Source: an uncultured Flavobacteriales bacterium
GTDB taxonomy: Bacteria; Bacteroidota; Bacteroidia; Flavobacteriales_D; CALLUQ01
Assembly (NCBI GenBank): GCA_938010565.1
Contig: CALLUQ010000065.1
Location: 1-33,833 of the forward strand
DNA length: 33,833 bases
Direction: 5' to 3'
The notes under the pieces: generated by a model
Seen by the model: only the letters and a program-made list of their open reading frames with translations
What the model was told of the DNA's origin: nothing
The model's database searches: none
Program-made: the position numbers and the translations under genes
In this document: positions 7,015 to 16,009 of the stretch, one piece after another
Layout of the letters: the number at the start of each line of letters is the position of its first letter
Numbering within the stretch: position 1 is the stretch's first letter

Positions 7015-8340
7015 TTACGAGTCTATGGCATCGCTGCCCAATGAATCAAAAGAAAAACGCAGGGTAAAACGCAAGGTGTTTGCCAATGGGTTGTTTTGTT
7101 GTGTTGGAACCAGGTAGGCAAAATCCAGGGTAAATTTGGAATAATGGAGCCCGGCACCAAGTGTGAAATACTTTCGGTTGCCTTTCGTGGCACTTTCGTG
7201 GAAATAGCCTGCTCTTAAGGCCAGCTGGTCGTTGTCGCCATAAAAATACTCTATCCCGGCACCTATATTGATCTCGCGCAACTCTTCTTTGAATTTGGAC
7301 CCTTTTTCTAGCTGAGCTGTTCCGTTGTCATTGTACAACCATTCGCCGCTCTCGTCGGTAGCGATGATCCCCGGAGCATCTGCAAAAGACTGAAAGATCC
7401 CTGTGGCTACCCCTACATCGGGATCGGAACCGGAAGCAATTACAAAACCGTTGGTTTGTGCACTGAAAATAGGATTCCCCAAAGAATCGCGTTCATAAAT
7501 GGGAGGTGTTGGTACCAGAAGTTTGTTGAAATCAACCGCAAAAGAAATTTTGTTGTAGGCATCCAACAGAACGGTCATGGAGGGCCCGAGGCGCAGATTG
7601 GTGGGAATAAAATCACGTTCCGATGAGCTGGTGTAAGCCATTTTGGCTCCCATGTTAGAGACATTCAGGCCAAAGGCAAAAATGCCGTCTTTATTACCCA
7701 GAGAGATCTCATCATTCCGGTAGAATGCAGAAATATCCGCTGCACCGGAAGTGCCGGCTTTAGAAGTATTTCCTGATACTACATAGCCTTGGGTGAGGTT
7801 GGAGTAAATAAACCGCCCGGCTATGGCCGCCGACCATCGATCAGTGAGTTTGCGGGCATAGCCGAAGTCAATGGCATATTCATTGGGTTTGGCACTTCCG
7901 ATCACATTTCCTGCTGCATCGGTAAAAGTAATTTCTCCGAGTGTGAAATAGCGCAGAGAAGCAGAAAAAGCCTGATTCTTATCTATCTGGAAATACCCGG
8001 AAAGATACGCCAGGTTGATATCTGGAACCAGTTGTCGCAACCAGGGAGTATAAGAAAGGGAAATGTCCATTTTCTTTTTGGCGAAAGCAATTTTAGAGAG
8101 GTTCCAATGCATGCTGTTGGCGTCGGGAGAAATGGAAACGCCTACATCGCCCATGGCTCCGCTGCGAGAGTCCGGGGCAATTGCGAGAAAAGGAACAGCA
8201 GTGGTAATGGTATTCAACTGTAAGGATGCGGAATTCCCATTATTCGCTTGAAAATTTTGTGCTTTGGTTGTAATACCCACACCAAGTGCAGCAGCCAGGC
8301 AAAGGCCCTGTGAAAAATTAAGCATCGGTTTGTAGTTCAT
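7015..8340 (-). CDS. porV: Type IX secretion outer-membrane protein PorV
   Basis: PorV (LptO) is a 14-strand-type outer-membrane barrel. It carries folded type IX cargo from the translocon to the PorU sortase. The protein is 441 aa, with a signal peptide ending in TTKAQ near residue 28. The hallmark segment FLAIAPDSRSGAMGDVGVSI near residues 51-70 is followed by alternating hydrophobic strands and a C-terminal strand ending in LRFTLRFSF. It lies 57 bases after porU and five before ispF, all on the minus strand. The porU-porV-gldJ neighbourhood is shared with other gliding or T9SS-bearing Bacteroidota. Confidence 0.94.
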   Translation of the reverse strand: MNYKPMLNFSQGLCLAAALGVGITTKAQNFQANNGNSASLQLNTITTAVPFLAIAPDSRSGAMGDVGVSISPDANSMHWNLSKIAFAKKKMDISLSYTPWLRQLVPDINLAYLSGYFQIDKNQAFSASLRYFTLGEITFTDAAGNVIGSAKPNEYAIDFGYARKLTDRWSAAIAGRFIYSNLTQGYVVSGNTSKAGTSGAADISAFYRNDEISLGNKDGIFAFGLNVSNMGAKMAYTSSSERDFIPTNLRLGPSMTVLLDAYNKISFAVDFNKLLVPTPPIYERDSLGNPIFSAQTNGFVIASGSDPDVGVATGIFQSFADAPGIIATDESGEWLYNDNGTAQLEKGSKFKEELREINIGAGIEYFYGDNDQLALRAGYFHESATKGNRKYFTLGAGLHYSKFTLDFAYLVPTQQNNPLANTLRFTLRFSFDSLGSDAIDS

Positions 8341-8397
8341 GAATATAAAAAGACAGTTGACAAGTATACGGAGTTTGGGGTAGTTTTATTGTATATG

Positions 8398-11300
8398 TTA
8401 CTTGAGAATCACAAGTTTTTCAAACTCCTCGGCTTTACTGCCGTCTTCTGCCAGCACTTTAACGCGGTACACATATACCCCACGGCCCAGGTTGTCACCA
8501 AATTCGTCCCGGCCATCCCAGGCAATGGGGCTTACTTTAAACCCATCTGTTCTGATGGTTTGATGAATGGATTTCACCACTTTGCCCGAAACGGTAAAAA
8601 CATCGATCTCCACATCCAAAAATTCACAAACCTGGTTGTGTTCAAAATAAAAGGCAGTATTCGTGGTAAAAGGATTCGGGTAATTCAAAACATGGGCAAG
8701 GGTGAGGTTTTCGGAATCTTTTACCACAAAGTCGATGCTGGCTTCCGAAGAGTTGTTGTACACATCCCAAACCTTGATTTTCAGGTTGTGGTTGCCTTCG
8801 CTCAACGAACCGAATTTATAACGTATCTGACCACTCTGGTAGCTATCGAGGTCGGATTCGTAAAACTCGTTCAGCACAATAGACCGATCGGTTTTTCCAT
8901 CCAGTATTGCGATAATATCGTGGCCAATTCCATTGCCAAGCATATTGATCCCGTTTTGGTCAAATACTTTTGCAAAAAGGGTGGGGGTTTCATTGGTGAT
9001 GCCGCCATCCGTAAAGTTTTCGTTGTTCATGTACAACTCGATATCCGGTCCTTGTTGGTCATCTTTTATGGTATCGGCAGAGCCTCCTACAATGAACTGT
9101 GAATTGTAGCCATGTGCATCGGATACGGCATTTTCGGCATAATAACTGATTCGCCCGGGGCCAAATTGATAGGAGATGTCTTTCGGTACCATGAAAGTAA
9201 AACTGAAATCGCCCTTCACTACCGAAACTTTTCCTTTGTAGATCACATTTTTGAACATGTTGAAATTCATTTCGCCGGATCCTGAATTTTGGCCCAATGT
9301 TGTCAATGTTGAAGGTTTGTCGTGAACAGTGGGATAAAGTACGCCATTAAATCCGTTCATTTTATCCCCGTTTTTATCGGCAATAAAACCTTGCACCGTA
9401 ACGGATGAAAGGGCTTTCAGGGTATCTTGAACCGCACCAACCGCCTGGCCGTTGATCGTAGTGGTTACCACATCGTACCAGGGGTACGCCAGCTGCGTGG
9501 CCGGATCGCCAAGAAGGCTGAAATTTCGCCTGTTGCTTCCGGTTGAAGCCACACCGATCTTGGTTAACCGGTTGATATCTCCCAGGCGCTGTCGGGTACC
9601 GCCGGGTTCCAGAAAACAATATTCGTAAAACTTGTTATTAAGGGCAAAGTTAGGCGAGGAAAATACCAGGCGGGTAGTGGTCATAAGGGCGATCGCTCCT
9701 CCGTCTTTATTGAGCAAAACATATTCTCCGGCAGCGGTTCTGCCGGGATCATCAAAACGGCTGAACTCACAAGTTGCCGTAAGAAACAAAGGCAGGCTCC
9801 GAATGTTGGACCAGTTTTGTATAACGGGCACACTCAAAATGCGTTCATGAGCCCAGCCTACTTCGCCGCCATGGCCAATATAATTTAGAATGAGTACGCC
9901 TTGTTCCACTCGTTTGTTGAGCAATTCGGCCACTTGCGGGTAGCGCTCTCCGCCCGGAGTTGCTTCTTGTTTATAGGCATCGAGATACATTTTCTCGATC
10001 AGAAATTCAGGATTGGTTGAAGTGATATCCTGGCTGTGTGCTTCCGCATCTCCCACATGGGTATTGTTGTCTTCATCATCGGCCACAATGGTAACCCGGT
10101 TCCGCCAGTCGCCAAAGGCGGTCAGGCTTTCACTGGCATCGCAAACGGTTCCGTCCGGATTTAGGGTAGTTCCGGTTCGATCGTAACCCATAATTTTATC
10201 CACTACGCCTTGTGCGTCTTCTGCTTTGCTCACCGGCAAACGACCTATTCCAATGTCTAGCAAATCGACGGTTGAAGCCGATTCTGTCGGATCTAAAAAT
10301 CCGAAATAATCGTCCGACACATAGGAAAAGAGTACCGACCAGGAATTAGGAGACTGATAGGTAGGAATAAATGCGGTATTTCCGAAAATGCGGTTTTTAT
10401 TATCATAGCTGCCATCTCCTACCAAAAGCAGGTATTTCGGAAGCTGGGCAGGATCGGTGCCGGCACGGTTATACAGCATGCGCATCAGATCCTTTATGGC
10501 GGTGATGTCGGCCATACCGCTGGAAAATTCGTTGTACACCTGATCTGTGGTAACCACTTCGACGGCATGGCCCTGATTTCTCCGGTGTACGGCCAATGCG
10601 TTGGTGGCTGCCAAAAAAGCGGGATGTGTTACCATTACATAATCTACCCCATGAAAGGCATGTAAATTCTGGTTGGCCACCACCCCTGAAAAAACAGGCT
10701 GGCGGTAGCTCGCTGCGGTAAAGGCAAAAAATTCGCGAAGACTGTCGGACTCCAGGCGAAAAGTTTTAGCATTGCCGTTATCGGTGGTTACCATGCGATG
10801 CACATCGGTAGGATCGGTGATTTCCCAAACCTCCAGAACGGAAGAAGCATCGGAAATGGTGTATTCGGCTACTTCTCCGATACCGATGCTGTTGATATCA
10901 CGAAACGTAACATCGGTTTGGTCGGCAAAACGCAAGTTGCGGCGTGCCAGTACTTCGATGTAGTTGAGCCAGCCTACGGAAGTACCCGAATGGTACTGGA
11001 ACGTTAAACCTACATTTATCACATTGCTGTTGGGTAGGAACGTATGCACCAGGCTTCCGGGCCTGGCCGCATCGGCAGTATATCCTGTTCCTACGCCGGA
11101 AATGGAAAGGCTTGCCGTGGCAGGTGTTCCGTTCACATTCAGATCAAAACTACTGGAAAGGGAAGATCCTATGGTTTTTGCCGCAAGGTTCGTTTTCACC
11201 GTTACGGTACTAGTTTGATCGAGTTCGGGAAATATGAAATTAAAACTGTGACGATCCGTTAGGTTGGAAAATTCTTCTCCAAACCACACCCGCCCCGATT

Positions 11301-12342
11301 TGATCAAATTGCGGGAGTCGATCTCGTGGTACCGGTAGTCATCAAAAGTGGTCACACTCCGGGTAGCAGGTGCCTGGGCAGATGTTCGGTTGGTGATGCG
11401 CCCGGGCGCATCGCCGGTACCCAATCCTACAAACAGAAAAGCGGTATCAGAGTACAAATGGGTTTGGTGTTCAAACCGCCCTACTCCATTGTTGTAAATC
11501 CATTTATCAGGCCCTTTGGCGTAAAAAAGAAGGTAATCGCCCTGGTCCAGGGTCCCGTCTCCGCCATCCACTACTTGTATGCGGTTTTTTTTTAGATCAT
11601 CGGGGCGGTAAGCCGCATTCGATTCGGGCAACATTCCAAAATGGTTGCCATATATGTTAATATCGTCGGAAGCATATTGGGTAAGATCGATTCCCATTGC
11701 GGTTAAAAAATCGTGATCAAGGCGGTAGATTCCATCCTTTGTGATGCCTATTTTATAAAAAGTACCCTGCGCTAAAACGGAATTTGTAATGCTTTTGGCA
11801 ACGGCATGTGGTGTATAGTTCCGGGCAGTGGGCCGGATGTCGTAATCGAATCCTACCAGCTTTTCGATCTGTCCGTTCGACGGATTTCTGCGCAACGGTA
11901 CAAAAGACAACAAGGCAAAGCTCCGCTTTTGGTGTTGCGATACGACCAACCGAGGTGAAATTTGTTCTGGCAAAGAGGAGACGGCATGCAGTACCGCCTG
12001 CTCTTCTGTGTTGAGCACCTCAAATCGCATATCTTTCAGAATTACTTCTGCTTCGCTTACTTTGGCTCCCATTTTTTGGGTAATGCCCCAAACCGGCCAA
12101 TGGTTGCGTGCCGGATCATTGATCGCATCGGTACAAGTTAAAAACCGAAGGGTCAGATCTTCGGTCAGCTGATGCTTACCGATATCCCATTGTAATGTTT
12201 TTCCGGAAGCCGGAAAAGCGGAAGTTTTGTTTCGGCCCGTTTGTGCCTGACCTTGTGTCTGACCTTGTGCCTGACACGGAGAGATCCATAAAAACACAAA
12301 GCAAAGTATAGGAAAAAGTTTTCCTGAAGTTTCTTTTAACAT
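8398..12342 (-). CDS. porU: Type IX secretion sortase PorU
   Basis: PorU is the cell-surface cysteine protease (gingipain/C25 family). It removes the C-terminal sorting domain of T9SS cargo and attaches cargo to A-LPS or releases it. The 1380-aa track ORF begins upstream; I choose MLKETSGKLFPIL (1314 aa) because it starts a signal peptide ending in SPCQAQ. The catalytic His lies in ILNYIGHGGEVGWAHE (near residue 825) and the Cys in LTATCEFSRFDD (near 858). The C-terminus has its own sorting-like domain (GRGVYVYRVKV...KLVILK), as known PorU proteins do. The length is usual for this large family. A minus-strand -7 box lies about 180 bases upstream. Confidence 0.95.
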   Translation of the reverse strand: MLKETSGKLFPILCFVFLWISPCQAQGQTQGQAQTGRNKTSAFPASGKTLQWDIGKHQLTEDLTLRFLTCTDAINDPARNHWPVWGITQKMGAKVSEAEVILKDMRFEVLNTEEQAVLHAVSSLPEQISPRLVVSQHQKRSFALLSFVPLRRNPSNGQIEKLVGFDYDIRPTARNYTPHAVAKSITNSVLAQGTFYKIGITKDGIYRLDHDFLTAMGIDLTQYASDDINIYGNHFGMLPESNAAYRPDDLKKNRIQVVDGGDGTLDQGDYLLFYAKGPDKWIYNNGVGRFEHQTHLYSDTAFLFVGLGTGDAPGRITNRTSAQAPATRSVTTFDDYRYHEIDSRNLIKSGRVWFGEEFSNLTDRHSFNFIFPELDQTSTVTVKTNLAAKTIGSSLSSSFDLNVNGTPATASLSISGVGTGYTADAARPGSLVHTFLPNSNVINVGLTFQYHSGTSVGWLNYIEVLARRNLRFADQTDVTFRDINSIGIGEVAEYTISDASSVLEVWEITDPTDVHRMVTTDNGNAKTFRLESDSLREFFAFTAASYRQPVFSGVVANQNLHAFHGVDYVMVTHPAFLAATNALAVHRRNQGHAVEVVTTDQVYNEFSSGMADITAIKDLMRMLYNRAGTDPAQLPKYLLLVGDGSYDNKNRIFGNTAFIPTYQSPNSWSVLFSYVSDDYFGFLDPTESASTVDLLDIGIGRLPVSKAEDAQGVVDKIMGYDRTGTTLNPDGTVCDASESLTAFGDWRNRVTIVADDEDNNTHVGDAEAHSQDITSTNPEFLIEKMYLDAYKQEATPGGERYPQVAELLNKRVEQGVLILNYIGHGGEVGWAHERILSVPVIQNWSNIRSLPLFLTATCEFSRFDDPGRTAAGEYVLLNKDGGAIALMTTTRLVFSSPNFALNNKFYEYCFLEPGGTRQRLGDINRLTKIGVASTGSNRRNFSLLGDPATQLAYPWYDVVTTTINGQAVGAVQDTLKALSSVTVQGFIADKNGDKMNGFNGVLYPTVHDKPSTLTTLGQNSGSGEMNFNMFKNVIYKGKVSVVKGDFSFTFMVPKDISYQFGPGRISYYAENAVSDAHGYNSQFIVGGSADTIKDDQQGPDIELYMNNENFTDGGITNETPTLFAKVFDQNGINMLGNGIGHDIIAILDGKTDRSIVLNEFYESDLDSYQSGQIRYKFGSLSEGNHNLKIKVWDVYNNSSEASIDFVVKDSENLTLAHVLNYPNPFTTNTAFYFEHNQVCEFLDVEIDVFTVSGKVVKSIHQTIRTDGFKVSPIAWDGRDEFGDNLGRGVYVYRVKVLAEDGSKAEEFEKLVILK
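12244..12275 (-). repeat. 12-bp tandem repeat inside porU
   Basis: The 12-mer TGCCTGACCTTG is repeated two and two-thirds times with one change (plus-strand reading). It encodes a QGQTQGQAQ tract directly after the predicted signal-peptide cleavage site. The repeat is a multiple of three, so length changes would keep the frame. Confidence 0.7.
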
Positions 12343-12848
12343 ACCTGGTTTATCGGTTCTGGATCCGTACGTATTGCGCTGTATGCAGTACGGTGTATTA
12401 TTCGTGCTGTTTATGAACGACAATGCTTTGGTATTATTGTATGGTCCGGTTGGGTGTTTGAAGCCTTTTGAAAAGTTTTTCGTACTATTGACCTTGCAAA
12501 TCCGGACCTGTAGTTCTTGGCATGCAAAGATACGCAACATTCACTTCAGATATAAAATCCTGTATCTCGGTTTTTCAAACCGGCGGATGGAAATTCGGAT
12601 GCAACTACGAGGTAACAAATGTTAAGCCGGCCAATGTTTCTGCCAGGCTCCAGGCGTTTTTTTGTACCTTGCCAGTGCCTTGTCAACAGAAGCATTTTCG
12701 GTTTCACACAATAAGTTGTTTTTCATTTTAGTTTTATGATTTATAGTGTAGCGAATTTAAATAGCTGTATTATTGCGAAGAATTGGAAGGTAGAACCGCC
12801 TTTTAATAAAAAACGGGAAGACGAAAAAAATTAGCCATTAATCATAAT
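12343..12848. other. Divergent intergenic region between porU and gldJ
   Basis: About 500 bases without a recognisable gene. It holds the 5' leader of porU and the putative porU -7 box. A weak gldJ promoter-like sequence (TATTATTG at 12768-12775, one mismatch to TAnnTTTG) is visible but lacks a clear -33 box. ORFs here are short and unlike any protein I know. Confidence 0.5.
12524..12531 (-). promoter_or_regulatory. Putative porU operon -7 box
   Basis: The minus strand reads TATCTTTG, an exact match to TAnnTTTG. The expected -33 TTTG is weak. This gives a leader of about 175 bases before the porU ATG and supports rejecting the upstream part of the 1380-aa ORF as non-coding. Confidence 0.45.
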
Positions 12849-14630
12849 ATGCTGCTTATGAGTGGTAAGTATTGCAATTTGTGGAAACCGATCATGGCAC
12901 TCACCGGTGTGGTGCTTGTAGCGGTATCCTGTAGTTATGAAAAATCCGGCGTTACAGGTTGGGATTATAACAACGAAAAGAACGGTGGGTTTGAGAAAGC
13001 TCCTTTTCAGGAGCAAGAGACCGGACCCGGATTGATCCTCGTTGAAGGGGGGCGTTTTACCATGGGGCGGATCGAGCAAGACGTTACCTACGATTGGAAC
13101 AATGTTCCCCGTACCGTAACGGTTTCTTCGTTCTATCTCGATGAAACGGAAGTGACCAATTTCCACTGGTTGGAATACATCTACTGGGTGAACCGGATTT
13201 ACGGGATCGACTATCCGGAGATCTATAAAAAAGCATTGCCCGATACTTTGGTATGGCGTCAGAAGCTTGCTTTTATGGAGCCTTATGCGGAGTTGTATTT
13301 GCGCCACCCTGCTTACCGCGATTACCCGGTAGTAGGCGTAAACTGGTTACAGGCGAACGACTTTTGTGCTTGGCGTACCGACCGTGTAAACGAAATGATC
13401 CTCGTTCGCGAAGGCCTCTTTTTGTGGAATCCGAACCAGGTAAACGAACCGTTTACTACAGCCTCTTACCTCTCCGGTAAGTACGACCTTGAAAAACGCG
13501 TTGAAGGCGTAAACGATTATCATCCCGATCGTGAATTCCGTAACATTCGTATGGAAGATGGTGTGCTTTTGCCGCGCTACCGCCTTCCAACGGAAGCAGA
13601 ATGGGAATATGCGGCTTATGCACTGATCGGTAATTCTACCGAAGAGTGGATTCAGCAACGTCGCATTTATCCGTGGAACGGCCATTTTGTACGGCGTGGA
13701 CCGGAAACCAAAGAAATGGGCGATATTATGGCCAACTTTGTTCGCGATAAAGGGGATTACATGGGGGTTGCAGGCAAACTGAATGATAACGCAGATATTA
13801 CCGCTCCTGTTTACTCTTACTGGCCAAACGATTTTGGCCTTTACTGTATGGCCGGTAATGTGAGCGAGTGGGTAATGGATGTTTACCGCCCGATATCCAG
13901 CGAAGATGTGGAAGAGTTCCGCCCCTTCCGCGGAAATGTATACAAAACCAAAGTACTGAATTCTGACGGAGCCGTTGAAGACAAATACGATCTTGTGATT
14001 TACGATTTGAACGGGGTAAAAGATTACCTCATTAAATTCCAGAAATCAAAGCAAGGCCGTTCCACTCCTGAAGAAACGCAGTTGATCGACAATTGCCTGC
14101 AGTTAACAGATGAAGCCATTGCGCTTGAAAAGGCAGACAAAAAAGACGATGCCAACACCAAAATTCAAGATGCTGTTGATAACATCAAAGGCACCGACCT
14201 CAGCATTGCTTCGATCCTTCTGAAAGGCATCTCCAACTACGTAGAAACCACTCCGGGAAATTTGCGCTACCGTAATGTAACCGCATCCGAAAACATTGAC
14301 CGTCGCAACTACCGCGAGGCAGACAACATTGATTTTCTGGACGGTGATATCAAATCCTCTATTTATTACGAAAACCCTCAACACGATGGGTTTGCCATGT
14401 ATCAGTCGGGCAGAGAGGGCATTACTGATCCCACCACCCTTATTAACAACCGGGCACGGGTATACAAGGGAGGATCCTGGAAAGACCGTGCATACTGGCT
14501 CAGTCCCGGCGCACGTCGTTTTCTGGATGAACGCCAATCTACCATGACCCTCGGTTTCCGTTGTGCAATGATCCGTGTGGGTAGCCCGGTAGGTTTGGGC
14601 GGTTCCACAGGCTCCCGGAAAAGGAAATGA
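12849..14630 (+). CDS. gldJ: Gliding motility lipoprotein GldJ
   Basis: GldJ is an outer-membrane-associated lipoprotein needed for gliding and for stability of the T9SS component GldK. The protein is 593 aa. A signal peptide ends in the lipobox VAVSC with the lipidated Cys at residue 28, followed by SGVTGWDYN, close to the mature start of known GldJ. The rest is a formylglycine-generating-enzyme (SUMF1) fold: EGGRFTMGRIEQDV near 65, ETEVTNFHW near 100, YPVVGVNWLQANDFC near 160, LPTEAEWEYAAY near 250, GNVSEWVMDVY near 340, and the C-terminal YKGGSWKDRAYWLSPGARRF and GFRCAM. It lacks evidence of being an active oxidase; the family member is structural. A terminator follows, then murF. Confidence 0.95.
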   Translation: MLLMSGKYCNLWKPIMALTGVVLVAVSCSYEKSGVTGWDYNNEKNGGFEKAPFQEQETGPGLILVEGGRFTMGRIEQDVTYDWNNVPRTVTVSSFYLDETEVTNFHWLEYIYWVNRIYGIDYPEIYKKALPDTLVWRQKLAFMEPYAELYLRHPAYRDYPVVGVNWLQANDFCAWRTDRVNEMILVREGLFLWNPNQVNEPFTTASYLSGKYDLEKRVEGVNDYHPDREFRNIRMEDGVLLPRYRLPTEAEWEYAAYALIGNSTEEWIQQRRIYPWNGHFVRRGPETKEMGDIMANFVRDKGDYMGVAGKLNDNADITAPVYSYWPNDFGLYCMAGNVSEWVMDVYRPISSEDVEEFRPFRGNVYKTKVLNSDGAVEDKYDLVIYDLNGVKDYLIKFQKSKQGRSTPEETQLIDNCLQLTDEAIALEKADKKDDANTKIQDAVDNIKGTDLSIASILLKGISNYVETTPGNLRYRNVTASENIDRRNYREADNIDFLDGDIKSSIYYENPQHDGFAMYQSGREGITDPTTLINNRARVYKGGSWKDRAYWLSPGARRFLDERQSTMTLGFRCAMIRVGSPVGLGGSTGSRKRK

Positions 14631-14650
14631 TAAAATTTATACTGATATTG

Positions 14651-14685
14651 TCCCGTTCCGACACGAGTCCGAACGGGATTTTTTT
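14651..14685 (+). terminator. Intrinsic terminator after gldJ
   Basis: The stem TCCCGTTC (14651-14658) pairs with GAACGGGA (14671-14678) around a 12-base loop. Seven Ts (14679-14685) follow directly. It lies 20 bases after the gldJ stop and ends only three bases before the murF ATG. Confidence 0.8.
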
Positions 14686-14688
14686 GTT

Positions 14689-15975
14689 ATGATTTCCATC
14701 GAAAACCTGTACGAATGCTATAAAATGCATCCGGTGATCAGCACCGATACCCGCACCATCTCTGCCGGATGTCTTTTTTTCGCCCTGAAAGGCACCCGTT
14801 TCAATGGGAACGAATTTGCGATCCGGGCGTTGGAAAAAGGAGCAGCTTATGCCATTGTGGATGAGGAAGCTTATGCCACAAACGACCGCTGTTTATTATT
14901 TCCCGATGCTTTGAAAGCGCTGCAGGAACTTGCGGCTTACCATCGGCAACAACTCACCATTCCCATTATCGGAATTACCGGCAGTAACGGAAAAACCACT
15001 ACCAAAGAGTTGATGCATGCGGTATTGAACAGCCATTACAAAGCCTGTACTACCAAAGGAAACCTCAACAACCATATCGGAGTTCCGCTTACCCTACTGG
15101 CCATAGACCGCAGTTGCGAAATTGCAGTGGTAGAGATGGGGGCGAATTGCCTTGGTGAAATTGCGGAGCTTTGCCGGATTGCCGACCCGGATCATGGCAT
15201 CATCACCAACATTGGCAAAGCACACGTTGAAGGCTTTGGGAGCTACGAAGGAGTTATCCGCACCAAAAAAGAATTGTACGATCATTTGAGAAAAAAAGAT
15301 GGCAAAGCCATCATCAATACGGGCAACGACTTGTTGGCGGGTATGGCATGGGAACTGGACCTGATCTCTTACGGCATTGAAACGGATGCCTCCGTAAAAG
15401 GCCGGGTGCGCACCCTTACCCCTTTTCTGGCTTTTGAATGGGAAACCGACGGGCATGAAATTTCGGAGGTACAGTCTAATATGATTGGTGCATACAACCT
15501 CGAAAACTTGCTTGCTGCGATCACTACGGGTCTTTACTTCGGCATTCCGGCAGAAAAGATCAATGCGGCCATCGCTGCTTATGTGCCGGAAAACAACCGA
15601 TCGCAAATGAAAAGAACGGCAAACAATACCCTGATCATGGATGCATACAATGCCAACCCTACCAGCATGGAAGCGGCTATCTGCAACTTCCACAGCATAG
15701 AGGCCGAACGCAAATTTTTTCTTTTGGGAGATATGCTGGAACTGGGTCGTGAAAGCAAACCCGAACACCAGCGCATGGTTGACCTTCTGGTGTCACTTCA
15801 TTTGGAAGGCATTCTGGTAGGAAGGGAATTCAAAGCGATCAAAACTCTTTTTCCCACCTATAACACTACGGAAGAAGCCTTGGAATACCTGCGGGATCAT
15901 CCCTTAAAGGATGCCCTTATTCTCATCAAAGGATCAAGAGGGATACAGCTTGAAAAAGCCGTACCGTTCCTCTGA
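14689..15975 (+). CDS. murF: UDP-N-acetylmuramoyl-tripeptide--D-Ala-D-Ala ligase
   Basis: MurF adds D-Ala-D-Ala to the UDP-MurNAc tripeptide, the last cytoplasmic step of the peptidoglycan precursor. The 428-aa length suits Bacteroidota MurF. Domains in order: the UDP-binding N-terminal domain (STDTRTISAGCLFFALKG, residues 18-36), the central ATPase with P-loop GITGSNGKTTTKEL (about 98-111) and EMGANCLGEIAEL, then the C-terminal domain with MDAYNANPTSMEAA and GDMLELG. The ATG follows the gldJ terminator by three bases and has no ribosome-binding sequence, so expression may depend on read-through. The gldJ-murF order recurs in related genomes, as I recall. Confidence 0.96.
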   Translation: MISIENLYECYKMHPVISTDTRTISAGCLFFALKGTRFNGNEFAIRALEKGAAYAIVDEEAYATNDRCLLFPDALKALQELAAYHRQQLTIPIIGITGSNGKTTTKELMHAVLNSHYKACTTKGNLNNHIGVPLTLLAIDRSCEIAVVEMGANCLGEIAELCRIADPDHGIITNIGKAHVEGFGSYEGVIRTKKELYDHLRKKDGKAIINTGNDLLAGMAWELDLISYGIETDASVKGRVRTLTPFLAFEWETDGHEISEVQSNMIGAYNLENLLAAITTGLYFGIPAEKINAAIAAYVPENNRSQMKRTANNTLIMDAYNANPTSMEAAICNFHSIEAERKFFLLGDMLELGRESKPEHQRMVDLLVSLHLEGILVGREFKAIKTLFPTYNTTEEALEYLRDHPLKDALILIKGSRGIQLEKAVPFL

Positions 15976-16009
15976 TGTCGGAAAGATTGGGAAAGTATTG
16001 GCCAACTCG

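Noticed and set aside
8389-9102. 237-aa plus-strand ORF
   Set aside because: It is antisense to the porU C-terminal part and shows no family features.
15094-15768. 224-aa minus-strand ORF
   Set aside because: It is antisense to murF, and murF motifs cover the whole span.
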